Origin: Saccharofermentans sp.
GTDB lineage: Bacteria; Bacillota; Clostridia; Saccharofermentanales; Saccharofermentanaceae
DNA: 45,982 bases
NCBI GenBank assembly: GCA_024403715.1
Contig: JAKSRJ010000018.1
Coordinates: 1 to 45,982 of the forward strand
Reading direction: 5' to 3'
Every line of letters begins with the position of its first letter. The first letter of the stretch is position 1. Of the stretch, positions 33,198 to 41,005 are shown one piece after another. The notes under the pieces are model-generated. The model saw only the letters and a list, made by a program, of their open reading frames with translations. It was not told the origin of the DNA and did not search any database. A program made the translations under genes and the position numbers.

Positions 33198-34163
33198 ATG
33201 AAAGATACTATCCTTTACATTGTTGTTCCAGTCTATAAAGATGCTGAAGTGATTAAGATTACAGGACCTATGTTCCTTCAGCAGCTTTTTGATATGCGTG
33301 ACGAAGGTCTTATTTCTGATAAGAGCCGCATCCTTTTTGTTGATGATGGAAGTCCAGATGATTCTTGGGGTGTTATTAAGAATTATACAAAGCAGGATGA
33401 GCATTACAAAGGAATATCATTAAGTCGTAACAGAGGACATCAGAATGCCGTAACTGCAGGCATGATGGAGGCCAAGGACTTATGTGATATTACAATCACT
33501 ATCGATGATGATGGTCAGGATGATATCCATGCGATGCGTGAGATGGTTATTGAGTACGATAAGGGTTGTGACATTGTTTATGGTGTTCGCCAAAATCGTG
33601 ATACAGATACTTTTATGAAGCGCTTTACTGCTGAGTCTTACTACAAGGTGCTTAGGGCATTGGGCGCTGAGGTTGTATTTAACCACGCAGACTATAGACT
33701 TGTTTCTTCTAGAGTATTGCAGGAGTTTGCAAACTTTAAGGAGGTTAACATCTACCTTCGAGGACTTTTTCCACTCGTAGGATTTAAATCCACAAGTGTT
33801 TACTATGACAGACATGAGAGATTAGAAGGCGAGAGCCACTATTCACTCTCTAAGATGCTAGGTCTTGCTTTTGACGGTATTACTAGCTTGTCTGTTAAGC
33901 CAATTAAGATTATTACTGGATTTGGATTTGCGGTTGCTCTTGTTAGCTTCCTTCTCCTAATCTATTCGATTATTATTCACTTCGTAGAAGCTACACCACA
34001 AGGTTGGGCTTCTACTGCATGTATTATCTGCTTCTTAAGTGGTATGCAGATGGTCAGCATCGGTGTTATTGGTGAATATATTGGTAAGATTTACTTAGAG
34101 ACTAAGGCTCGCCCAAGATACATCATCCGCGAGCGTTCATGGGAAAATCAGGACGAGAATTAA
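33198..34163 (+). CDS. GT2 glycosyltransferase, DPM1/GtrB-like
   Basis: A 321-residue membrane glycosyltransferase. The GT-A domain (about 1-230) starts LYIVVPVYKDAEVI, continues FVDDGSPDDSW and SLSRNRGHQNAVTAG, and has the metal-binding aspartates in IDDDGQDDIHAM. Two C-terminal helices (about 236-262 and 270-295) are followed by GEYIGKIYLETKARPRYIIRE, typical of GtrB-type polyprenyl-phosphate hexose transferases. It likely loads a sugar onto undecaprenyl phosphate for envelope decoration. It stands alone, and its stop overlaps the hemZ stop by 4 bp (convergent). Confidence 0.92.
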   Translation: MKDTILYIVVPVYKDAEVIKITGPMFLQQLFDMRDEGLISDKSRILFVDDGSPDDSWGVIKNYTKQDEHYKGISLSRNRGHQNAVTAGMMEAKDLCDITITIDDDGQDDIHAMREMVIEYDKGCDIVYGVRQNRDTDTFMKRFTAESYYKVLRALGAEVVFNHADYRLVSSRVLQEFANFKEVNIYLRGLFPLVGFKSTSVYYDRHERLEGESHYSLSKMLGLAFDGITSLSVKPIKIITGFGFAVALVSFLLLIYSIIIHFVEATPQGWASTACIICFLSGMQMVSIGVIGEYIGKIYLETKARPRYIIRERSWENQDEN

Positions 34164-35503
34164 GAGAAGAATTCTATCTTCTTTTTTGCCATCTCTTCAA
34201 CCTTATTCATATAAAGACTTACATCCTTAATGCAGGAGCATCTCTCGTACCTTCCGTCGCCGAAGGCTCTTTTGCTCATACCTCCTGCTCCGACAGATAG
34301 TACAGAGCATTCCTCACTCATCATGGCAACATTATAGATATTATGTGTTCCCTCTTTACAAAAACCAGTATTTTCTAAACCTAATTCTGTATCCTTCTGG
34401 CGATACATATAATATGGAATGTAACCGTTATCATAAAGCATCTCATAGACAGTTTTAACAGCACCATCGATGTCACCTCTACTGTCTGCTACCATTACAT
34501 CATCGCGTGTCATTTTGGCACGTCTCTTCTTGTAAAGCGTATGTATCGTTATATTCTCAGGATTAAGTGCGATTACCTTATTGATAGTATCTAAGAAATC
34601 ATCTGCTGTCTCGTACTTAAGCCCAGCTATTAAATCCATATTAATCACGTCAAATCCCATACTTCTGGCGAGTTTAAACACTCTAATTACATCTTCGCTC
34701 GAGTGGCGTCTATTAAGCTTCATCAAAGTCTCGTCGCGCATAGTCTGTGGGTTAATGCAGATTCTGTTAACTCCAGCAGCACGCATACTATCAAGCTTTG
34801 ATTCTGTGATAGTATCAGGCCTTCCTGCTTCAACTGTAAATTCCGTTTCTTTATCTATGCTCAGAGCATCAGCCATTGCTTCCATAACTCTTGCAAAATC
34901 TTTGTCGTCAAATACGGTAGGAGTGCCACCTCCCATATACACTGTTCCAGGCGCTTCTTTTATCGCTGGAGACAGAAGCTTCATCTCTTTAATAATCGCA
35001 TCCGCGTAGTCTGATAATCTATCTAAATGCTTAGTTGAATCCTCTGCAACAAAAGAGCAGTACTCACATCTTCCAGGACAAAATGGAACTCCTGTATATA
35101 TGTTAAGCTTCGAAGACGCTTGGCGCGCTATATCATACTCTAGCTTACCTGTATCACATGCAAGCTTAGCCTTATCTTCTCTAACGAAATACTTTTCCAT
35201 CAGAGACTTATAGTCGTAACCTTCTTCTCTAGCAACAATAGTTGGTCGGATGCCTGTTAGGCATCCCCATGGGAAAGATGTATTTGTTAGCGTAGTAAGC
35301 GTAGCAAATAAATCTCTTTTAACCTGACGATTAGAAGGAAGATCTGAATTCTCTTTGGCTATACTTTGAATAATCAAATCAGGGGCATACTCACATGTGA
35401 TATACCCTTCTTCTCTATTCTCTACGCATGGACCATAAAACAACCTTACTACATCGACTAATCCATAGTAATTATCGTGATTAATTAACTCTACTTTAAG
35501 CAT
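34160..35503 (-). CDS. hemZ: HemZ-type radical SAM coproporphyrinogen dehydrogenase-like protein
   Basis: A 447-residue radical SAM enzyme. The Fe-S motif CPGRCEYC gives Cys142-x3-Cys146-x2-Cys149; YMGGGTPTVF and TVEAGRPDTI follow, as in HemN-like enzymes. The N-terminal extension of about 135 residues and the overall length match the HemZ family of Clostridia and Bacillus. The role in heme synthesis is not certain: many HemZ carriers lack a heme pathway, and no heme genes are seen here. The start overlaps the DUF3810 gene by 8 bp. It is the last gene of the coaW-DUF1624-DUF3810-hemZ operon. Confidence 0.9.
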   Translation of the reverse strand: MLKVELINHDNYYGLVDVVRLFYGPCVENREEGYITCEYAPDLIIQSIAKENSDLPSNRQVKRDLFATLTTLTNTSFPWGCLTGIRPTIVAREEGYDYKSLMEKYFVREDKAKLACDTGKLEYDIARQASSKLNIYTGVPFCPGRCEYCSFVAEDSTKHLDRLSDYADAIIKEMKLLSPAIKEAPGTVYMGGGTPTVFDDKDFARVMEAMADALSIDKETEFTVEAGRPDTITESKLDSMRAAGVNRICINPQTMRDETLMKLNRRHSSEDVIRVFKLARSMGFDVINMDLIAGLKYETADDFLDTINKVIALNPENITIHTLYKKRRAKMTRDDVMVADSRGDIDGAVKTVYEMLYDNGYIPYYMYRQKDTELGLENTGFCKEGTHNIYNVAMMSEECSVLSVGAGGMSKRAFGDGRYERCSCIKDVSLYMNKVEEMAKKKIEFFS

Positions 35504-36689
35504 CAGCTATATACCTGAAATAATACTCAACAAATACATTTTGTGGAACTCTATATGTAGCTGTACCATCTGCCTGGCCATTGGACTGTAAGAATGCATT
35601 ATTAGCCTCTTCTGAAAATGAAGCAATAAAGTCAGCAATAGGGCCTGACTCAAATATTTGGTCATATCTTGAACTAGCTCTGATGTCTCTTCTAACCATT
35701 TCCATATCAGGCATGCTTAGATACTGAACCATTTCCCTACCTTCAGCTTTTGCATAATCGCTTACAGTGTTATATAACCTACAAAAGATATAGTAATAAC
35801 CCGCATACTGGAAGTCAGCTCTTGGAGAATTGATACAGCTTAAAACCGCTATAGTATTAGCATCAGTCTCACTAGCATACCCCTTAACATGACTAATCTC
35901 ATGACAAACGGTTACTGGGAAGCTAAGAATATCTAAGTAATCAGTATTTATATTCGCTTCACCTAAGAAAGGATCGTAAACTCCTGCAATCTCAGTATAA
36001 GTCCACAGATAACTTAGTGATACCGCTTTAGCTCTAATATAGTTCTCACTCATACCAAGGTCATAGTGTTCAGATACAGCACTAACAATACCATTTGCAT
36101 CGTAAACAATACGATCAAAGTTAGTACTTAGATGAGCTACTCCGTTAAAATCTTCTCCAAGTCTTCTTCTAGCATTAATCATACCTGCATAAGCCCACTC
36201 TAAAGCCTCACTATATTCTTCGAACGATCGGTCGTCACCATACAAATGCATCTGAGCTTTTACACTAGCGCGATTGTAGTTAATTCCGTGATTGGCCTCA
36301 AAGATTAATGCTGCTATTATTCCAATAATCAAAACAACCTTAAGCACTTTATAGAGCTTAAAAAGTGCATGTCTTATGTCTTGCTTAAATACGATAACTA
36401 TCAGATTGACCACAAAGCAGATGATTAGAATAAGCAGTGTGATAGAACCTATTACTACGAATAGCTCTGTCAAAGAGGTATTAAAGAAACTGCTTATAGA
36501 TAGTGGAACAAAAGATAGTACTGGGAATATATTTCTACAGTAGTATTCTGCTATTTCACCATTAATTAAAATACGTGGTAATAGGTAAGCTGCAATTAAA
36601 AGCGCTGCTAGAAGAACAATTAAAAGTACACGTAAAATTGTGCGCACTTTACTAAACTTTATAGTTTCCAATTTTTGAATTTGCTTCAT
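35496..36689 (-). CDS. DUF3810 family membrane zinc-peptidase-like protein
   Basis: A 397-residue protein with three N-terminal membrane helices (about 18-40, 75-100 and 115-132) and a large domain outside or at the membrane. VCHEISHVKGYASETDAN contains HEISH (263-267) and the downstream Glu274, the zinc-binding pattern of gluzincin-type metallopeptidases and of DUF3810 proteins. Its substrate is unknown. It shares one base with the stop of the DUF1624 gene (TAATG) and overlaps hemZ by 8 bp. Confidence 0.85.
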   Translation of the reverse strand: MKQIQKLETIKFSKVRTILRVLLIVLLAALLIAAYLLPRILINGEIAEYYCRNIFPVLSFVPLSISSFFNTSLTELFVVIGSITLLILIICFVVNLIVIVFKQDIRHALFKLYKVLKVVLIIGIIAALIFEANHGINYNRASVKAQMHLYGDDRSFEEYSEALEWAYAGMINARRRLGEDFNGVAHLSTNFDRIVYDANGIVSAVSEHYDLGMSENYIRAKAVSLSYLWTYTEIAGVYDPFLGEANINTDYLDILSFPVTVCHEISHVKGYASETDANTIAVLSCINSPRADFQYAGYYYIFCRLYNTVSDYAKAEGREMVQYLSMPDMEMVRRDIRASSRYDQIFESGPIADFIASFSEEANNAFLQSNGQADGTATYRVPQNVFVEYYFRYIADA

Positions 36690-37471
36690 TATACTCTTCC
36701 AATAGCAAGCATAATTACGTATAGAATTCCGTAAATAATAGGCTGATGAACGATATACACTATAAGTGAATGACGACCTAAGAATTCAAATGGAGCTGTG
36801 ATTTTACGCATCCAATTAGGTGTTTCTGGGAATAATGTCTTTTTCTCACTATATAGCACACGACCAGCACCCGCTCCAGTTAAGAAAACTCCTAGCCAAG
36901 GGATAAGCGGCATATAATCTGCTACAATCGGTTCACCCTGAATAGCTATTCCAATAGGATAGAAAAGCATATTAGATGTCTCATAATCATAATAGTAAAG
37001 GCTATTGTTGAGGATGATGATATAGATGCCAATCATAATGAGGATAAAAGTCATCTGCTCAGGCTTCATCTTAGCCTTCTTTTCTATAAATGTAGCCAAT
37101 GCATAGATAAGTGTTGATACTGAGAGCATATGCAATACGTTAAATAGGATTAGGCAATCTATCCCCATAAAGCGAGTTACAAAATAAGTACCACCTGTAA
37201 ATGCCAGTGCAACCGCCAAGAGCTTAAGACCTCTTTTAAGATTATTCCTTGAAAAAGAACAACAAAGACCAGAAAGACCTACGAAGAGAACAATGATAAT
37301 TGGATGAACAAACTCCCAAAACCATTTACTCTTTAAATATTCGAATGTATCAAATCCAAACTCATAACGAATATCATATGAGAAATGCATAAACATCATC
37401 ATGATGATAGCAATTCCACGAAGGAAATCTAATTCAAAGGCACGATTACTTTTAACAGATGACTTGGCCAT
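36689..37471 (-). CDS. DUF1624 / heparan-alpha-glucosaminide N-acetyltransferase-like membrane protein
   Basis: A 260-residue membrane protein with about seven to eight helices. The N-terminal motif FELDFLRGIAIIMMMFMHFSYD is the DUF1624 signature, and ends with the conserved His/Asp thought to be catalytic in this acyltransferase clan. FLGRHSLIVYIVHQPIIY near the C-terminus is also typical. A transfer of acyl groups across the membrane is the family expectation; the acceptor is unknown. It lies 3 bp after coaW, the enzyme that supplies CoA precursors. Confidence 0.85.
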   Translation of the reverse strand: MAKSSVKSNRAFELDFLRGIAIIMMMFMHFSYDIRYEFGFDTFEYLKSKWFWEFVHPIIIVLFVGLSGLCCSFSRNNLKRGLKLLAVALAFTGGTYFVTRFMGIDCLILFNVLHMLSVSTLIYALATFIEKKAKMKPEQMTFILIMIGIYIIILNNSLYYYDYETSNMLFYPIGIAIQGEPIVADYMPLIPWLGVFLTGAGAGRVLYSEKKTLFPETPNWMRKITAPFEFLGRHSLIVYIVHQPIIYGILYVIMLAIGRV

Positions 37472-37474
37472 TAA

Positions 37475-38293
37475 TTAAAGACCTCCTGCTAAGCAACTAC
37501 CAATAGCAGTTCCAAATACAGCATCATCTGGAATAATAAAATTGACACCATATAGCTCAGGGAACAACTTAAAGTACTGCTTACATTCCTTTACTGTGCT
37601 AAGCTGACCTGTAAATACTACATCATTAATTCCTACTAATCGAGATGATAAGACTGACATAGTTCCTATAGATTGGAACACTAGATTAAAAACACCGGCC
37701 AATTTATCATTGTTACTTACATCATCTGCAGCCTTACCGAAGTTAGATGCTGTTACATGATCAGCAAGACCAGGAATATCACCCTTGGAGATATCACCAA
37801 TTGTAAGGTCAACCTTATCCAAATCACCTGTTGTAGCAAGTTCAGAGAGTTTTTCAGGGTGATCAATTCCAGCAATTGCGCGGCCCAATCCAACGACAGT
37901 ACCGCCACCTACACCGGAACCAATGATGTGTTTAACATTGTTAAAATCGGCTTCTAGGTAGGCTGTACCTGTACCCATGCTAACAACTACAGCCCTCTCC
38001 AAGCCTGATAGGTACAAGCCACCTAGACCAGTAGCTTCAAACTCTGTAATCATTACTGTGTCGATACCTAGCAAAGGAGTTCCTGGGAAACCTGAACCAA
38101 CGCCAGTCATATTAATCTTATCGATATCACTAATGCTAAGGTTCAAATCATTAATAAGCTTGCCTAGAGCTCCATATGCAGACGCTACAGGATCACCTGC
38201 CGTTGTAATTGATTTATAAACTAATTCTCTATTCTTCATAGCAACAATTTTTGTAAAACTGCCACCAACATCAAGACCAACGATATAACCCAT
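37475..38293 (-). CDS. coaW: Type II pantothenate kinase
   Basis: Phosphorylates pantothenate, the first step of CoA synthesis. The 272-residue ASKHA-fold protein opens YIVGLDVGGSFTKIV (phosphate 1 loop) and contains VVSMGTGTAYLEAD and GSGVGGGTVVGLG, as in staphylococcal-type CoaW. Type II enzymes are usually insensitive to CoA feedback and do not need the sodium-dependent regulation of type I. GGGGA lies about 10 nt before the ATG. It is the first gene of the operon ending with hemZ; I see no clear promoter box before it. Confidence 0.92.
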   Translation of the reverse strand: MGYIVGLDVGGSFTKIVAMKNRELVYKSITTAGDPVASAYGALGKLINDLNLSISDIDKINMTGVGSGFPGTPLLGIDTVMITEFEATGLGGLYLSGLERAVVVSMGTGTAYLEADFNNVKHIIGSGVGGGTVVGLGRAIAGIDHPEKLSELATTGDLDKVDLTIGDISKGDIPGLADHVTASNFGKAADDVSNNDKLAGVFNLVFQSIGTMSVLSSRLVGINDVVFTGQLSTVKECKQYFKLFPELYGVNFIIPDDAVFGTAIGSCLAGGL

Positions 38294-38340
38294 ATTAATA
38301 GAATCCCCAGATACGCAAACTAAAATTCAAAGCATATAAA

Positions 38341-38364
38341 TGCAGCCCTCAAAAGAGGGCTGCA
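38341..38364 (-). terminator. Terminator after the prepilin genes
   Basis: TGCAGCCCTC (38341-38350), an AAAA loop and GAGGGCTGCA (38355-38364) form a perfect 10-bp stem. On the minus strand it is followed by TTTATAT. It lies 20 bp beyond the stop of the last prepilin gene and before coaW. Confidence 0.85.
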
Positions 38365-38383
38365 CAACAATCAAAATATTTTA

Positions 38384-39559
38384 TCAACTAACTGTGATTG
38401 TAACATCAACAGGACCAGATGCACCTTCAATACTAATATACTGAATATTAAAATTAGTTCTCAATGGAGGCGCACTAGCTCCCCAGGACGCAGCTGCATA
38501 ATCCAAAATCAAAATTCGCCCACCATCGCTATATGATGAAGAGTAAGCACCATTAGTATGTGTATCTCCAACATTTGTAAATCTACATCCAGCCGGAAGA
38601 GTTATAATGACTCTATTAGCAGGTACGCAAGTAAATGAGAGTGTACCGCCGTTAATCGTACCAGAATAAGTAGAAGAACCAGCACCCGGATTAGTTGGAT
38701 CAGATGGATCAACTGGATCAGATGGATCAACTGGATTAGATGACTCAGATGATTCAGAACCAGATGGTACAGCACCACCACCTGTTCCGCCTACGTCACC
38801 AGCAGCTTCAGAAACTGTAATTGTAATGTAAGAGCTAGCATCAGGCTTTGGTACTGCAATAGTACCAGCAACGGCATCTCCAGTAGGCATAGCTGTCAAC
38901 TGAGAACCATCCTCACCCATAATCATAGCATTTCCTAAGTGGTCATACTGCAAAGTAGTATAAGCAGGCTCAGAACTAACAGGGACAAGATCACCATTTG
39001 CATCAATAGCACCTGGATTAGAAACAACTATAGCCATACCATAGCCAGCATCAGCGTTATCACTAATACTATAGTCGGCATTAGCAACAAATGAAGGATA
39101 TACAGGTATCCAGAAGGAACCCTCATAAATATAATGGCAGTAGCCAGGACGTATCTTTAAATCTATAAAATAGAACTTATAACGGAATTCACCTGTAGCA
39201 GAATCAAGATAGCAAATCATTCTTATATCCCACTTTTCTGATGAACCATTATCAGCAGAATTAAATACAGAATCAGTAAAACCTAATGTACTAAGATCAT
39301 TTGTTAGAGTATATCTATTTGTCCTATCAATGCTAATTTTATCAGCAGCACGATTCTGTAAATCTGCAAGAACTTGATTCTCAAGAGCCTGTGCATACAT
39401 AGCAGCGATATCAGTACAATCATTATCATTATATGCTCTATAAAATGAAGATCTAACTGCAACAATTAAAGATATAAACAACGCAGAAATAATAAGAGCA
39501 ATTGCAATAGCAAGAGCCATTTCAATTAATGTAAAACCTCTTTTACTGTTTCTCTTCAT
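38384..39559 (-). CDS. PilW-like minor prepilin with Pro/Asp/Ser linker
   Basis: A 391-residue prepilin. The leader MKRNSKRG precedes the cleavage site G/FTLIEMALAIAIALI, with Thr2 and Glu5 conserved and a hydrophobic first helix. A globular part of about 230 residues follows, then a repeat linker (NPVDPSDPVDPSDPTNPG, about 280-297) and a C-terminal beta-rich domain of about 90 residues ending VDVTITVS. The length and two-domain layout suggest a large tip or minor pilin. GAGAGGTGA precedes the ATG. Last gene of the three-prepilin operon. Confidence 0.87.
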   Translation of the reverse strand: MKRNSKRGFTLIEMALAIAIALIISALFISLIVAVRSSFYRAYNDNDCTDIAAMYAQALENQVLADLQNRAADKISIDRTNRYTLTNDLSTLGFTDSVFNSADNGSSEKWDIRMICYLDSATGEFRYKFYFIDLKIRPGYCHYIYEGSFWIPVYPSFVANADYSISDNADAGYGMAIVVSNPGAIDANGDLVPVSSEPAYTTLQYDHLGNAMIMGEDGSQLTAMPTGDAVAGTIAVPKPDASSYITITVSEAAGDVGGTGGGAVPSGSESSESSNPVDPSDPVDPSDPTNPGAGSSTYSGTINGGTLSFTCVPANRVIITLPAGCRFTNVGDTHTNGAYSSSYSDGGRILILDYAAASWGASAPPLRTNFNIQYISIEGASGPVDVTITVS

Positions 39560-39575
39560 ATGTCACCTCTCAAGT

Positions 39576-40265
39576 TTAAATTGCCTCAGATGGCTCTGGT
39601 GCACCTTCGCCACCTGGATTGACTGTATAAGGACTCAATGGACGACAAGAAATATAATTTGAACAATCATCACAATTCTCAGAATCTCTATCCTGAGTAT
39701 CAGCACCACTGAAACAGTAGAAACCGTAGTTTGATGGCTTGCCCTGTGCATCTAAAACATAACCATATCGTACAGGATGAGTTGCATCAACATTACAACG
39801 ATAAGTGCTACCAAAATCATAGAAAAATGCATATCTATTTGAAGCATATGTAGAAGATGAAATAGGTGAATCAACAAGAATACCAGGGAATGGATCACCC
39901 TCAACGTCAGTCAATCCACCTTGAGTTGTAAATCCCTCAGAAGCTACGTGAATTGTTGTATATTGAGTACCTGTACCATTATAACGAACAGTCATTAATT
40001 CATGTTGAGCTCTAGTATCACTATTAATAGCGTTGATTGTTCCTTGTTGAGATCCAGTAGCATAATTAACTAAGTATTTATGCACTGCAGCGCTATAATT
40101 TATCTCACCCTGCCTTGCAAATGCCTTATTGTTATTTGCGAAAATCATAATAGCAATAAAGCCCTTCATAATCATCGTAGAAGCAATTACTAGTATTGCC
40201 GTTGCAAGCAATACTTCTAGCAAAGTAAAACCCTTCTTAGAATCCTTTGAATATAATTTCTTCAT
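39576..40265 (-). CDS. Minor prepilin (PilV-like)
   Basis: A 229-residue prepilin. The leader MKKLYSKDSKKG is followed by FTLLEVLLATAILVIAS, giving Phe1 and Glu5 after cleavage. The globular part has four Cys near the C-terminus (CFSG, CDDCSNYISC) that could form disulfides once exported. It lies 2 bp after the preceding short prepilin gene and 16 bp before the PilW-like gene. Confidence 0.88.
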   Translation of the reverse strand: MKKLYSKDSKKGFTLLEVLLATAILVIASTMIMKGFIAIMIFANNNKAFARQGEINYSAAVHKYLVNYATGSQQGTINAINSDTRAQHELMTVRYNGTGTQYTTIHVASEGFTTQGGLTDVEGDPFPGILVDSPISSSTYASNRYAFFYDFGSTYRCNVDATHPVRYGYVLDAQGKPSNYGFYCFSGADTQDRDSENCDDCSNYISCRPLSPYTVNPGGEGAPEPSEAI

Positions 40266-40266
40266 A

Positions 40267-40545
40267 TTAAGCCCCCTCCACAGGAGATGCAGAACTTGAA
40301 CCCGCTTCTGTCTCTTCAGCCTCTACTCTATCAAATCCAAGCTCAGCCATATGGTCCTCGTATGACTGAACTAAGCCCTCATTAGAAGAACGAATAGATT
40401 CCTCAAGTGCTGATGCGGAATTAGCTTTGCTGATGTAGCTAGAAATATTAAGTGCCATAACACCAGCTAAGATAACTATAATAGCAACAACCATAATGAT
40501 CTCAATTAATGAGAAACCAGCCTTACTCTTAGTAAATTTTTTCAT
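40267..40545 (-). CDS. Short type IV prepilin
   Basis: A 92-residue prepilin. Leader MKKFTKSKAG, then FSLIEIIMVVAIIVILAGVM with Glu5; the mature protein has about 82 residues. The first helix is very similar to that of the 66-residue pilin upstream (both continue with an N-I-x-x-Y-I segment), so the two arose by duplication. The start is ATG 40545, not the GTG 6 nt upstream, which is part of the ribosome binding site GAGGTGG. First gene of its operon; promoter at 40583-40610. Confidence 0.88.
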   Translation of the reverse strand: MKKFTKSKAGFSLIEIIMVVAIIVILAGVMALNISSYISKANSASALEESIRSSNEGLVQSYEDHMAELGFDRVEAEETEAGSSSASPVEGA

Positions 40546-40582
40546 ATCCACCTCAGCTATAATAACTTATTAGACAATTATC

Positions 40583-40610
40583 ATTATACCGTCATATGAC
40601 AAAAATTCAA
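40583..40610 (-). promoter_or_regulatory. Promoter of the minor prepilin operon
   Basis: Minus-strand TTGAAT (40610-40605), a 16-bp spacer and TATAAT (40588-40583), 38 bp before the first prepilin start and downstream of the strong terminator at 40644-40671. Confidence 0.7.
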
Positions 40611-40643
40611 CATTTTTTTCACATTTGGTCAAATTTATTTAAT

Positions 40644-40671
40644 AAAAAAGGGGGATGATTTCTCATCCCCC
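40644..40671 (-). terminator. Terminator after the 66-residue pilin gene
   Basis: On the minus strand GGGGGATGA (40671-40663), a 4-nt loop and TCATCCCCC (40658-40650) form a 9-bp stem followed by TTTTTT (40649-40644). It ends the pilin transcript 24 bp after its stop codon and isolates it from the minor prepilin genes. Confidence 0.93.
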
Positions 40672-40694
40672 AAAAAAGCTACTAATATCAAGAA

Positions 40695-40895
40695 TTACAT
40701 AGCGTTGTCGATAGCCTGTGTAGCCTGACCCAATGTGTTGTTGTGATCAGAAACAGACTGAGCTGCGTTCTTAGCTCTATTAATGTAACCAGCAATATTC
40801 ATAACGAGAACAGCTGCAAGGATTACGATAATAGCAATAACGAGTACCATCTCAATAAGTGTAAAACCCTTCTTGGACTTCTGAATCTTCTTCAT
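40695..40895 (-). CDS. pilA: Very short type IV pilin, probable major subunit
   Basis: A 66-residue prepilin: leader MKKIQKSKKG, then mature FTLIEMVLVIAIIVILAAVL and on, only 56 residues with Phe1, Glu5 and Tyr27. It consists of the N-terminal helix plus about 25 polar residues (Asn/Gln/Ala rich), with no globular head. AGGAGG precedes the ATG; a promoter lies at 40933-40960 and a strong terminator directly follows, so it can be made in excess of the other pilus proteins. That supports a major-pilin role (inference). Very short pilins are known in Geobacter, but this one has just two aromatic residues. Confidence 0.88.
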   Translation of the reverse strand: MKKIQKSKKGFTLIEMVLVIAIIVILAAVLVMNIAGYINRAKNAAQSVSDHNNTLGQATQAIDNAM

Positions 40896-40932
40896 TGTAA
40901 TTTCCTCCTGTAAGTTTTGAGTTTGTATCTTT

Positions 40933-40960
40933 AGTATAGCACCATACTAAAAAAATGCAA
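40933..40960 (-). promoter_or_regulatory. Promoter of the short pilin gene
   Basis: Minus-strand TTGCAT (40960-40955), a 16-bp spacer and TATACT (40938-40933), about 37 bp before the pilin ATG. It allows expression independent of the pilT-to-pilO operon. Confidence 0.7.
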
Positions 40961-41005
40961 CACCGAATTCATTATTTTTCACATTTTTTCCATAATTGAC
41001 AATGC

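Noticed and set aside
40546..41005. A c-di-GMP riboswitch before the pilin genes
   Set aside because: The short leaders here contain only promoters and ribosome binding sites; no GEMM-like conserved core was seen. The pilT leader is outside the window.
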